A stretch of 64,000 bases of DNA from Dermatophagoides farinae (lineage: Eukaryota; Arthropoda; Arachnida; Sarcoptiformes; Pyroglyphidae). The stretch lies in assembly GCF_024713945.1 (NCBI RefSeq), contig NC_134681.1, positions 620,001 to 684,000 of the forward strand. The letters run 5' to 3'. Positions 13,582-25,124 of this stretch are shown here, one piece after another. Made by a program: the position numbers and the translations under genes. The notes under the pieces were generated by a model, which ran no database searches, was not told the origin of the DNA, and saw only the letters and a program-made list of their open reading frames with translations. How positions within the stretch are numbered: position 1 is the first letter of the stretch; each line of letters starts with the position of its first letter.

Positions 13582-16500
13582 TTAAAGCTGTCGAGAAAAT
13601 GACGACGTAGGTGATGATGACGATGATGATGATGATGATGATGAAACAGATGGAGAATCTAATGAGCTCTGCTCATTTTTTCCATCAAATTTTCCTTTAT
13701 AAAGATTATTATTAAGAGCATAAAATGATGGTGCTGTTGCACAATTCACCTGTGTCATAAGAATAGAAAACAAAAAATTATTACATCGTTTCATTCTGAT
13801 TATCAATCCAAAATAAGATTTGATTTCTTTTTGTCAAATTTCAACATTACCTCATACCACCATTGACATGCAAATTTTTCCTGATTCCAAATTGTACCAT
13901 TTGGACAAATAAATGAATCCTGTACACCACCCATTTGACACATGTGTACAACTTGACAAGCAGTTTCTGTAAATTTTTAAATATGTAACTTTAAATTGAA
14001 TATATACATGAAATGTTTCAAAAACTATACCTGTATCGGCATAATAACCATTCAATGGTTGTCGTGCACATGAAAATGATGTTTTTGGAATTTCCGTCAA
14101 TGTTGGATAATCTCGACCAGCAACACCTGGAATACCATCTCTATCTAAATCTGGTGGTAGTTCTTGTAGACTTATTTTGGCCGGTTTAAAATGTGATTCA
14201 TTTTTCGATGTTGATGATAATGAAGAAGAATCAATTTGATTGGGATCTAATCATGAGAAAAAATTGTTAGTTAATGATAATTTTCCCAATAAACTTACGT
14301 GATTGTCTATCAGTGTAATCTGCGCTGATACTACGGATATTGATCGAATTCGTTTGTGGTGATGATGTCTGTCGAGCGACAACTGGTTCAGGTGATCGAA
14401 CATTATTAAGGCTACCATATTGTTGTGGAGTTGAAACATTGGCTGTTTGATATTTATGCAAATCTTCAGTGTAAGGTGTATAAGACATTGTAGCCGGATC
14501 ACGAATTGCTGCCTCTCTAGCGGCATTAATCAATCGACTTTGTTCGTTACGTGCACGAAGAATTTGTTGTTCTTGTGCTTCACGTGCTAATCGTTCTTCT
14601 TCTGCTTGTAGCAATTCCTCTTCACGCAGTCTTCGTAAACGATTCTGTTCGGCTGCTTGTTGTTGTGCTAACGCTTGTTGACTGGCCTGAAATCGTAACA
14701 AACGTTCTTGTTCGGCCAATGCCTCCTTTTCGGCTCGAATACGAGCTGCGTCAACAAGGCCTGCATTATCAACTTGAGATCGCGAAACAGTTGATTGTCT
14801 ATTATTGCTCAGTAAAGCTTCATCGATTGCTAAACTTGGTTCCGGCTGATAGGATAGATTATTTGAAGTTATATTCGAAGTTCCAAGTAATTGTGCATTC
14901 TGGTATCGCAAAGCAGCCAATTCCTGTGCATTTTGAATTCTTTGCAATCTTGAAGAACGTTCAGCCTCAGCCATCCGAATCGCTGCTTCATGTTGAGCAC
15001 GCAATTGTCGTTGTCGTTCATGTTCCGATTCTTGTTCTTTCAATTTTTGATAACGTTCTTGTTCTTCACGAATTCTTTTCAATCGTTCATGCTCAGCAGC
15101 AGCTCGTGCTGCCATCTCTTGTTCTTCACGAAGTTTTAGCAATCTTTGATGTTCAAGAGCTTCTTGTTCGGCCTTTAATCGGCGAATTTTTTCTTGTTCA
15201 GCAGCGATTCTTGCCACAGCTTCCTGTTCTGCTTTTAATCTTCGAATTCGTTCCTGTTCTGCTGCTGCACGAGCAGCCGTTTCCTGTTCGGCTTTTAGTC
15301 GTCGAATTCGTTCTTGCTCTGCAGCTGCTCGAGCTGCTGCTTCTTGTTCTGCTCGAATTCTTTGAATTCTTTCCTGTTCAGCACGAAGTCGAGCGATTCT
15401 TTCCTGTTCTGCAGCAGCTCTAGCAGCAGCTTCTTGTTGTTCGCGAAGTTTCCGTAATTGTTCTTGCTCTGCTGCTGCTCGAGCAGCAGCTTCCTGTTCA
15501 GCTTTTAATCGTCGGATCTGTTCTTGTTCAGCAGCTGCACGAGCTGCTGCTTCTTGTTCTGCTTTCAATCTTCGAATACGTTCCGTTTCAGCAGCTGCAC
15601 GAGCTACTGCTTCTTGTTCTGCTTTCAATCTTCGAATTCGTTCCGTTTCAGCTGCTGCTCGGGCTGCAGCTTCTTGTTCAGCTTTCATTCTTCGAATGCG
15701 TTCTTGTTCGACAGCGGCTCGAGCAGCTGCTTCCTGTTGAGCCTTCATAGTCGCAGCTTCTTCGGCTAATTTTTGTTGACGCAATCGTTCTTGTTGTGCT
15801 TGTAATTCTGTTTGTCTTTGTTGTAAGAAAAGCCTTACTTTGCGATTATGTTCTTCTATCAATTTAATATCTTCATCGGTCAAACTTTCTTTGTTGGTTA
15901 TTGGTGGATTAAACAATGATGAAAGTGAATTATTGGAAACTCCGTTAACCGATCTTCCAGTTGGAGCACTATTTAAATTTGTTGCAATGATATTTGGCTG
16001 TTGTAATGAATTCGATGATTGATGACCTGATGCAATCGACGATTGTGATGGGGTTTGAGTTTGTTGAGATGAGGCGAATACTTGTGGCAAATTAGCTGCA
16101 TACGGTGGCTGTGGTTGATTAACTGTAAGTGAAAATTCATTATTTGAAAATTCTATTATACAATTCCATAAACTCACTTATTTGATGATGCGATTGTTGT
16201 TGTGGTCGTGTTGGAATCGGTTGTTGCTGTGGCTGCAATTGTGCTGATTGTGATTGTAATTGATTCTGAGTTCGTTGTAAAAACGAATTCAACAAGCTCG
16301 ATGGTATACCTCTATTATCTTGTGGACCAGCAATTAGAACGGAATTCAAAGTGGACAATCGTAATGCCGATTGACTTGAATTCTGACCATTTGGCGGTAC
16401 AATAATCTGTATGGGCGTATATTGATTCTGTGTTGGTTGTGGTAATTGATTTATATTTGGTGGTAATTGTTGTTGTGGTAATAAATTTGGTGATGGCTGT

Positions 16501-18233
16501 AGATTGGAAATGTTCACCGAAAATGGAGCAGGCACACGCACCTGAATGATTGAATGAATGAAGAAAATTAAATGAAAAGAAACAACAAAAAAAAATAATT
16601 ATTATTAACAAAAAAAAACTCATCATATCAGATTTTCATGATACTAATTTTAAACTAATATTTAGTTCGATAATGAACTAAATGGTGGCCATCATCATCA
16701 TCTAAAGATATGTATTCCCAAATGGAAATCGGTGTTGTCGAAAGTGAAAAACGGAGAAAAAATTTATTTTTGATTTTATCACCTGGTGATGTTAACCTCA
16801 TTTAATTTAAATCAAAATCAAAATCAAAAAAAAAATTGAACTTGTCATGATTATTCGACCGATAGTCGACAAAAAAAAAAATTTTTCATGGGAATCGTTA
16901 ACAACAACCACATTATACATATCATCAAATTTTCAACTATATACATCTAACAGATTGAGATTGATGATAATATGTCATCATCATCATCATCATTTTTTTC
17001 CAAATAATGTCCATAAACAAAAACAAAATGAATTCCAAATAGAACAACGACATTTTAAATCATCAAATGAATGATGATCAATGTTTGTGAGCGTGGGAGC
17101 GAGCAATAAAAATTTCAATGTGTGAATGTGAGTGTGTGTGTGTCACGAGCTTCACAGGTCGATGTGTGTTTTCCATTCTGTATCCGATTGTCATCGCCAT
17201 CGTTGATGAATGTTAAACAATTGATCAAAATAATACTAACCACATATTGTCGTTGATTCTGTGCTGATACTCGTAATGGTTGTGTACGGCTATATCGATT
17301 CTCTGAATGTTGCTGTTGCTGTTGTTGTTGTTGTTGTTGTTGTTGCATACGAAGCTGTTTACGAATTTCCGAATCATATTGTTCCGGTATTTGATTACCG
17401 GTAGTAATTGGTAATTGTGATACAGTTGTTGTTGTTGTTGTTGTTAGTGGTGGCAATACTGTAGCCGAAATATTTGGCTGTAATAATCGACTAATTGATC
17501 GCATATAAGTAATATTTGGCAACAAAGAACTATTGGTTATTATTGATTGATGATGATTATTATTATTATTAATGCTAATATTTTGATTTGCAGCTGAATA
17601 GGCATTTTGATTCGATCGTGGTATTGATCCAATACGTATACGATTACTTTGATGATGTTGTTGTTGTTGTTGTTGTGGTTGATATTGATGATGATGATGA
17701 TGATGATTATGATTATGAGTATGGCTATGATTATTATTTAAATTATCATCAACATATTGAACAGAACTTTGTTGTAATGATGTTGGTGTTGTTCGTCGTA
17801 TTTCCGGTACCTGTGGTGCATTTATAATTGGTTCAATAGATGTACGCGATATTATTGGTGATTGTGGCAATGATGATGAATCAGAAACGACGTTCAAAAA
17901 TGATGGTGATGATCGTGATGATAATGATGATGATGATGATGATGAGCTTGGCCTAGTATTAGCCGCTTGATTCTGTAATTGTAGCAATTTATTCTGTTCC
18001 TGTTGTTTTTGTAATTGTGATGGTGAAACATATTTATATTGTGATGGATCAAATAGATCTGACTTTGGTGCACGATTTTCATCTTGCACTTCAAAAATAT
18101 GTATAAATTGACCACGTACAAAAATTTGTGTGACCGTTAAACAATACAAAACAATCATCAATGTAGACAACAATGATGAATGTTGTACTGCAAAGATTTT
18201 TGATGATGATGATGATGTACAAAACCTTTTCAT
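13582..18233 (-). CDS. Secreted CBM14 (peritrophin-A type) chitin-binding protein with long helical repeat arm
   Basis: Six exons on the minus strand: 18233-17241, 16541-16178, 16122-14299, 14246-14031, 13966-13851 and 13749-13582. All joins keep phase and give 1226 residues. Residues about 1-41 form a signal peptide (hydrophobic LLSTLMIVLYCLTVTQIFV, then RGQ). Residues about 70-560 are Q/N/S/H-rich with poly-Gln and poly-Ser. Residues about 575-810 hold roughly eleven copies of a 20-residue Ala/Glu/Arg/Gln unit (RRLKAEQEAAARAAAEQE), predicted as a single charged helix or coiled coil. Residues 1120-1174 form one CBM14 domain with six cysteines (1120, 1136, 1142, 1153, 1166, 1174) and the core CPNGTIWNQEKFACQWWYEVNC-like pattern. 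The preceding RDYPTLTEIPKTSFSC resembles CPAP1-type cuticular proteins. The likely role is an extracellular chitin-binding cuticle or matrix protein; the repeat arm's function is unknown. It ends tail-to-tail with the Wnt gene, 480 bp away. Confidence 0.85.
15060..15745 (-). repeat. ~60-bp coding minisatellite array encoding EAAARAAAEQERIRRLKA-type units
   Basis: Within exon 3 of the CBM14 gene a degenerate unit of about 60 bp (20 codons) repeats in tandem about eleven times. Variants include ETER, EQEQ and LRKLREQQ forms and shorter units such as ERIARLRAEQERIQRIRAEQ. The repeat is visible at both the DNA and protein level, and third-position differences show it is not freshly amplified throughout. 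Confidence 0.85.
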
Positions 18234-21200
18234 TTTTTTTTGCTTTCTTACTTCCAGTTTTTCTCTTTCACTTTATAAAATTATCTAAATTGAGGGGTTG
18301 AAAAATTAAATTCAAAATCAAAAAAACCAATCATTACGTATCGATCACAGAATCAATTTTTACATTGAAAACAAATAAAAATATCACTAGGTCATCATCA
18401 TTACACACACTACAAACGCACACACACACACACACACACAAGCCGATTCAATTTTGATCATCAATTTGATTCTGATTATTGAATTGATTTTTCAATTAAC
18501 CAAACAGACAAAAATTGAATTTAGAAAAACAAAAACAAAAACAACAACAACAACAACAACAAAAAATTATTACGATCCAATTGAATGGACAACAAAAATA
18601 TAAATGAATCAAATTTTGTCCATTGAAAGGTTAGTTATATCAAAATTGTTCATTCATCATGTTAGTGTGTGTGTGTGTGCGATTCACGAAGACAAGAAGA
18701 AAAAATTTAATACATATAATGAAAATAAATTAGAGGGATACTATTGCTCTCTACAAATGTGTGTGTGTGTGTGTGTGTCAGTATATAATACATTCAGACA
18801 CCTAAGAAGATGTAAACGACAGGTGTGTGTGTGTTCATCTTAAATGTCCAAAATATGTGAAAAAAAAAGAAAAAGATGATAAAATGAAAATTTTGGATTG
18901 TTGGAACAGACCATTTTTTTCAGTTTAGTTTAAGGAATTGGACGAAACAAAAAAAAATGTCTGAGAAAGAGACATTTTGTAAAGAGAAAAAAAAGAGAGA
19001 AAGTGAAGAGAAATACGATTATGGAATGGAATGTAGTTTTTTGGGAGTATTCAATTTACACACACACACAGACACACTGACACACACACACACACACACA
19101 TGATGGAAGCATTTTTTTTCATTTTAATTTTAATTTTCAACTTTGGCCTAATGATAAAAATTGAATGTTCTATACAGAATGTTGATGTGAATCTCATCAA
19201 CATCGACAACAACAACAACAACATTATCATCATCATCATTGCTTCGAACAGCAACAAAGCTCGTGTTGAAAGACAAAGAAAAAAAAACGGGATTTTCTTT
19301 CATCCAATTTTAAATCCGTAATGGAAAGCTACGTAATTTGAGCTATAGCTAACTACAAATTGTAAAATCAAGTGTTTGCTGGTGGTGGTGGTGGTGGTGG
19401 CGTCGGCGGTGGTTGTCATCGTTTTCATCACTCTATTGGAACACACACACACACACACAAACATGCATGCATGCAAACACGCAACATACATCTACAAAGA
19501 ACAATAGAAGCGTTCCAGTTTTTCATTTTCTTTTACTTATTGACCGCTATATTGAATCGAACAGGATTCAACTGTTGAATGATATGAACGAAATTTATTT
19601 TTTTTTTGTTTTAACTAAACGACCAGGATGACTTGAAAAAATTTTTGTCTTGTTTTATTTTTTCTGCTTCATTTTTTTGTTGTTGTTGTTGTTGTTCAGC
19701 TATTTGATCATTGAAGCTGTCCGAGAAATCGAAATTTATTTTTTTTTTTTGCAGAAAAAAAATCTAAATGAATAAAAAGAAAGAAAAAAAACGAAGCAAT
19801 TAGAACTCGTGCAATAGAAACGTTGGAAAAACAAAAACAAAAAAAAAACGTAAAAAAAACCTGTCTAATGTTATGCTGATGATGATAATTTGGCCACGAA
19901 AGCAAAGAATGAAACACGATGATGATGATGATTATGATGACAACGAAAATGTTCAAAATGATGTTCCAGAAACAACAACAACAGCACATAAACTCATAGT
20001 AATCATCATCAAACAAAAATGAAACGGAAAAAAAGATAACAAAACAGATACAGGATGTAAATGAAAATCACTATATGATGATGATGATGATGAACATTGT
20101 CAATTGTATGAATTGATAACTAAGAAAAAAAAACATTCAATGTAGATCATCATTATGAATAAAATGGATAAAATCAAATTAAAAAAAAAACAAAAAACAA
20201 ATCAAATCGAAATTTGATTGATTGATATTATAAATGAATTGTGTGTGTGTGAGAGACAAACAGATCACTGATACAAACAGACACTGGTGTGTTTGTCGTG
20301 GTCATACAGACAGACAGATGGATTGATGGATGAATACAGACATAATGGCAATTTTCATTTCATTTCATTTTTTTTAAATTGATCCAATTGGAATAGTTGC
20401 ACATCGATTAGATTTTTTTTCCGTCATCTTTATTTTTTCGTTTTCGTTTTCATTGTTGATAATATTCATCATTTCATCATCATCATCATTTTCATTTATT
20501 TTATTCATACATATATTTCTCAGTTTTGAATCATCATCAATAATAATGATATATATATACTGATACTGAGATAGGAGTGTAGTATTCCACGATATAATAA
20601 TTTTTGCCGTATGGTAATATTATGGTTGATATTATAGACAAATAATAAACAAAACAAAACAAAACAAAAAAAAATATTATTCATTCATTCAAAACCAACC
20701 TGTGTATGGATTAAAAAAAAAATATCCAGATATCCGAATTATTGATTGATTGATGTTGATGAATGATTTTCGTTTTTTTTCCGATGTTTATTCGGTTTGG
20801 TTTCATTTCGATTTATTTATTTATTGTCGTTTTCCGGCAATTGATCCATATGATTTCATTGATTCATAAATGAAACAATAGTGCAACAAAACAACAACAA
20901 CAAATATTTCAATCAATGTCGATGGTTATTTAGTTAAATCAATAATACAATCTGCGTTTCTGATGCATCGTTCATGTGTTATATATATCATTTTATAAAC
21001 ATATAAACAAAAGCAAACACGTTCACATTCAAATATGATGTGACCAAATTTAAAAAAAGAAAAAAATTCAATTTTTTTTTCTTTCTTCTTGCTGTTCCGC
21101 TTGTAGAACCGATCTGTTTTTTTTTTGTTTTGTTTCATGGATCCAACAATAATCAAACAGAAATGATCTATTAGTGATCTTGTAGTCAATTATTATTACG

Positions 21201-22469
21201 ACAACATTTTCTATTTCATCGACTTATAGACTCACTAATTATATTATATATTATGTATATACCTCTATTTTTTTCAACTCTAAAGTACGTGACGATTACA
21301 ATTATAGCTTTCAATTGGATTTTTTTCATTTTTTTTTTTTTTGATCTCGATGAACAATTAATCTTATATATATGCTATGAACATCTTTATACAGGCATTT
21401 TTTTTAGTCCGTTATATAAATTGTAATTATATTAATTATATAATAATAATATTGATCACATTGATTGATAGAAAATTGATCCGGATTGATGATCATGATA
21501 ATGATGAAAACATGATGATAATGATCATGTAAAAACAACAACAACAACAACATAGGAACAAAATTACAATTGTTGGTGTTTTTGTTTTTCTTGTTGAAAA
21601 ATCCCCTGAAACAAAACAAAAGCTAATTTTTAAAAAGCAAAAAAGGCTACAATTTTTTGTTGTTGTTGTTGTTAATCACCACCGGAAACTAATTATACGA
21701 GCTTATCATGTTTGTTTGTTTATCATTCCAATTTCATTTACAAATCGATGAAAAATGATTTGTCAATTGATTTGATTTTCATTCCACACACACACACATA
21801 CCTGATATTCAAACAAAACAAAACAAAACAAAAAAAGTTTCACAACACGAAAATCGAAACAACTTAATCATCTTTTTTTTCTCCATGTTCTTCTTATGAA
21901 AAAAAAAATATTTTTCAACAAATTGATTGAGCAAAAAATGAAACAACAACAACAACAAGCTTATTATTACGATGAATTTTATTCATTCAACAAACGAAAA
22001 AGAAATTTCATAATTATCATCATCATCCACATCGTCAAAAATAACGACAACAAATTGAATATATATATATATATAAATAGAATTGGTGATTGTTTCAATT
22101 TTTTTTTTGGCTGTCTTTTGTTTCATTCATTCATTCATTCATTCATGTAAATATCCTTGAAATATATCAATCACAAACGTAGGAATCACAAAACTAAAGT
22201 CAATGTTGGAACATGAAGAAAAAAAAATTGAATTCATTCATTTGAGATGATATATTTTTTTCATCATCATTTTTTCGTCTCTAATATGGCCATCATCATC
22301 ATCCCAGTGAAATGAAATTACAGTTAGTTCTCGGCTGGTGATTTATACCAAATCAATCCATTGTGTATGGCAAAAAAAAAAATAAAAAAATATCGTCAAT
22401 CATTGACAAACTGTATTTGGATTCATTCATTCAATTTGTTTCTAAAAGAATCTATGGAAAAAATCTTTT
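18234..22469. other. Intergenic stretch between the CBM14 gene and the copia element
   Basis: I see no supportable gene. The content is (CA)n/(GT)n around 18420, 18745 and 19060-19100, (GGT)n at 19380-19400, (ATC)n blocks and many poly-A/T runs. The left end must hold the promoter and 5' UTR of the CBM14 gene; no element there is distinctive enough to call. Confidence 0.55.
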
Positions 22470-22474
22470 CTTTT

Positions 22475-22613
22475 TATTAGACATTTAGTCAGACTTGGAA
22501 CAAAATAATTTTTAATAATTATAACATAGCTAACAAGCTTTCAATATATATATATTCAATAATTCAATTACAAACATAACTGAATGATTGTTGTTAAAAT
22601 AACAACCTCAACA
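22475..22613 (-). repeat. 3' LTR of the copia element
   Basis: This 139-bp direct repeat is identical to 24986-25124 except at 22520. On the element strand it begins TGTTGAGG, next to the GGGGGAG polypurine tract, and ends TCTAATA. It carries the TGA stop of the element ORF at its very start. Confidence 0.95.
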
Positions 22614-24854
22614 CTCCCCCGTTTTAACAAAATCATACAATGATAAATTTTCGACAAAAGATATATGATTCTTCCGACTTAGTAGTTTTGTTAAAACGTC
22701 CACCAATTGTTCTTCAGAAGACATCCACTGTATAGACAATCGTCCACGTTGAATTAAATCAAGTACCATTAAAAACTTAATATTGATAATATGTCGCAAA
22801 TTCAGAGAAACATTCTCATCCAGTTGTTGTTTCATCACAGCCTGATTATTACGATTAATAACTAGTTTATCGATTCGAATCTCCAAATTTTCGAATAGGT
22901 TTACGATGAAACGAACATCTTTTAAACAAACAGACACAGAAATGAATCTGGTTTTTGCTGTGTTGTCGATGACACATTCATGCAAATTAGTCTTCCGAAT
23001 GATCGGGTCACCATATAAAACTATATGACCAGTTGATGTTGTTGTTGTTGTTCGACTATTTTCTTTTCCATCAACCAAAACAACATCAGGATTTGCTAAA
23101 CATTTCGGATTATCTCCACCAAGAATAATCTCAGACAAATATAACCAGGACAAATCTTTCACTCTTCCAGAAATAAACGAAGCCAACAGTGCATCGTCGA
23201 CATATAAACGAGAACATTCCTTATCCATAGCTTCACACCATTTCTCTGATTCATTACAATTAACGACCTTTTCATACGTAGAAGGTTCATAGCGTGCCAC
23301 ACACACATCAACAGTTGAACGTCCAGGAGATTGACTTAATGACTGAAGACGTTCTTCACTTTGTTGTTTTTTAGCACCAATTGGTTGGCCAGGATCACAA
23401 TGATTAGAAACAGGTTGATCTGGAACATGAAAATCACGGGAATCAACAAAAGAAATAACAGTGTTTGGTTCACTTCCACTACTGTTGACAGTTGTTTTGT
23501 TGACATTGGAACCAATGGACTGAACAAAACATTTTGGCTTCTCATCAGTATCCAAACGCAACTTCACAATATTTTTCGAAGAAGAAACATCAATTCTAAT
23601 TCGTAATTCAATAAGGTTCAGATATTCTGTGCTCCAATCACCAATAAGAATCGGATCTTCTTTGTGATAAATCGTGATACCATCATTGTTTGTCACACTT
23701 CTAACATTCTCCCGTCTACAAATTTTACCAATCGCGATAAGATTGAATGGTTGGCCAGCTACGTAATATACATCTCTTATTACCATTGGAACCCAACTTT
23801 TTCCATTAAACAATTGACATTTCATATCACCTTGTTCAGGACCATTGACCACACCACTCATCGTTATAATTTGATGACTTGTATTACGAATATTAGATAA
23901 CAACGATCTATCGTTCACAATATGATTGGACGCACCACAATCAGCTAAAAACTTCACCGAAGACACAGAGACCAAAGACAACGAAGATGACACATTCGAA
24001 GATAACTGATTCATATGACAATCAATATCAGAAATCTTAACAACAGCACTCAAACTTGCAAGTTTATTTTCATTGCTCGGTTTGGCTTCATTGTTCTGTT
24101 GACCACTTTTAGAATCGTTCATTTTCTTTCGGCAAAATTTTTCAATATGACCTTTAACACCACAATAATTACAATTACCATCAAATTTCTTCTTGTTCAA
24201 CAATACAGAAGAATTATTCGATTTAATTGTTGCGGCCAATGACGTATTTTGGGCAGAAAATTTCAAAATTTTCTCTCTCTCGAATCTCAATAATTCGGAT
24301 TCAAACTGTTTATCACTCATATAATCAGTTTCAGATCTTCCGCCATTATAGATGTCAACCATTTTGCACATCTCATCATATTCAGCGGGTAAAATAGCTC
24401 GAACTTTTGAATTAATAAAATAACTTGGCAGCTTAATATTTTTATCAGCAAAAGCTGCAAATAATTGCCGTAACTTCGCAAATAAACCTTGAATCGAGCC
24501 TTCAAACTTGATTGTATCAAAATCACGTAATAACTCCCAAGCAGACTTAGCACCTGGACCACGATATTTTCTGTCCAATTCACTAATCATTTCTTTAGGA
24601 TTATTACATTCCATAATACTTTCTAAATCTTCATTAGAAATCGACAATCGTATGATATTTTTAACCTTTGCGATACGACCTTTCTCTTCTTTTGTTATAG
24701 CTACATCGCCATTATTACGTATGTACTTGAAATCTTTAACAAAATCATCGAGATCTAGCGCTTCCAGAGCATCCAATAGAGTAACATACCATTGTCTATA
24801 CGTTACTTCGCCCAGTTTAAGGGTCTTAACAACATTAAATTCTTTATTGGACAT
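22608..24854 (-). CDS. Fused copia Gag-protease / RT-RNase H remnant polyprotein
   Basis: This is one uninterrupted frame of 748 codons from MSNKEFNVVKTLKLG. The frame stays open 27 codons further upstream to an ATG at 24935, but that extension is a hydrophobic leader translation and is less likely. Domain order: a copia-type Gag at about residues 1-215; a CCHC zinc knuckle CNYCGVKGHIEKFC near 226-239; an aspartic protease with active-site DCGAS near 305 (the usual hydroxyl residue after Asp is Cys here); and a protease tail to about 420. It then passes without an integrase core to the RT N-terminus (PSTYEKV...WCEAMDKE, about 525-545), YVDD near 550, and a degenerate RNase H end (HIINIKF, SSEEQLVDVLTKLL). 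The GAG-preIN motif, integrase DDE core and RT palm before YVDD are absent. The stop TGA lies in the 3' LTR. It could act as a Gag/protease donor or be non-functional. Confidence 0.85.
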   Translation of the reverse strand: MSNKEFNVVKTLKLGEVTYRQWYVTLLDALEALDLDDFVKDFKYIRNNGDVAITKEEKGRIAKVKNIIRLSISNEDLESIMECNNPKEMISELDRKYRGPGAKSAWELLRDFDTIKFEGSIQGLFAKLRQLFAAFADKNIKLPSYFINSKVRAILPAEYDEMCKMVDIYNGGRSETDYMSDKQFESELLRFEREKILKFSAQNTSLAATIKSNNSSVLLNKKKFDGNCNYCGVKGHIEKFCRKKMNDSKSGQQNNEAKPSNENKLASLSAVVKISDIDCHMNQLSSNVSSSLSLVSVSSVKFLADCGASNHIVNDRSLLSNIRNTSHQIITMSGVVNGPEQGDMKCQLFNGKSWVPMVIRDVYYVAGQPFNLIAIGKICRRENVRSVTNNDGITIYHKEDPILIGDWSTEYLNLIELRIRIDVSSSKNIVKLRLDTDEKPKCFVQSIGSNVNKTTVNSSGSEPNTVISFVDSRDFHVPDQPVSNHCDPGQPIGAKKQQSEERLQSLSQSPGRSTVDVCVARYEPSTYEKVVNCNESEKWCEAMDKECSRLYVDDALLASFISGRVKDLSWLYLSEIILGGDNPKCLANPDVVLVDGKENSRTTTTTSTGHIVLYGDPIIRKTNLHECVIDNTAKTRFISVSVCLKDVRFIVNLFENLEIRIDKLVINRNNQAVMKQQLDENVSLNLRHIINIKFLMVLDLIQRGRLSIQWMSSEEQLVDVLTKLLSRKNHISFVENLSLYDFVKTGEC
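22614..22620 (-). other. Polypurine tract of the copia element
   Basis: GGGGGAG on the minus strand directly abuts the 3' LTR, the expected position for the plus-strand DNA primer in LTR retrotransposons. It is also translated here, as part of the last codons of the ORF. Confidence 0.8.
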
Positions 24855-24965
24855 TGTCGTAAAAATAAATATCGATACGGTAAAAAGATGATGATAACAC
24901 AAGAGTAAAAAAATAACAAGAATGACTAAGCACAAAGAAAAAAAAAACGAAACGTTAATTCGTAA

Positions 24966-24985
24966 GCAATACTAGGCCCATAACC
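24966..24985 (-). other. Copia-type primer binding site (initiator tRNA-Met internal segment)
   Basis: On the minus strand the bases immediately after the 5' LTR read GGTTATGGGCCTAG. This matches the complement of the anticodon-stem region of initiator tRNA-Met, which copia elements use as a half-tRNA primer instead of the tRNA 3' end. The match fades after about 11-12 bases. Confidence 0.75.
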
Positions 24986-25124
24986 TATTAGACATTTAGT
25001 CAGACTTGGAACAAAATAATTTTTAATAATAATAACATAGCTAACAAGCTTTCAATATATATATATTCAATAATTCAATTACAAACATAACTGAATGATT
25101 GTTGTTAAAATAACAACCTCAACA
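24986..25124 (-). repeat. 5' LTR of the copia element
   Basis: This 139-bp copy precedes the primer binding site and is followed outside by the CTTTT target duplication. It differs from the 3' LTR only at 25031. Confidence 0.95.

Noticed and set aside
14551-15423. 290-codon open frame on the plus strand
   Set aside because: It is the antisense shadow of the Ala/Glu/Arg repeat array in the CBM14 gene. The long frame follows from the 60-bp repeat composition, and its Leu/Val/Phe-rich product matches nothing I recognise.
24855-24935. 27-residue N-terminal extension of the copia ORF
   Set aside because: The hydrophobic translation of the leader is unlike copia Gag, which should begin at MSNKEF. 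The extension is open by chance.
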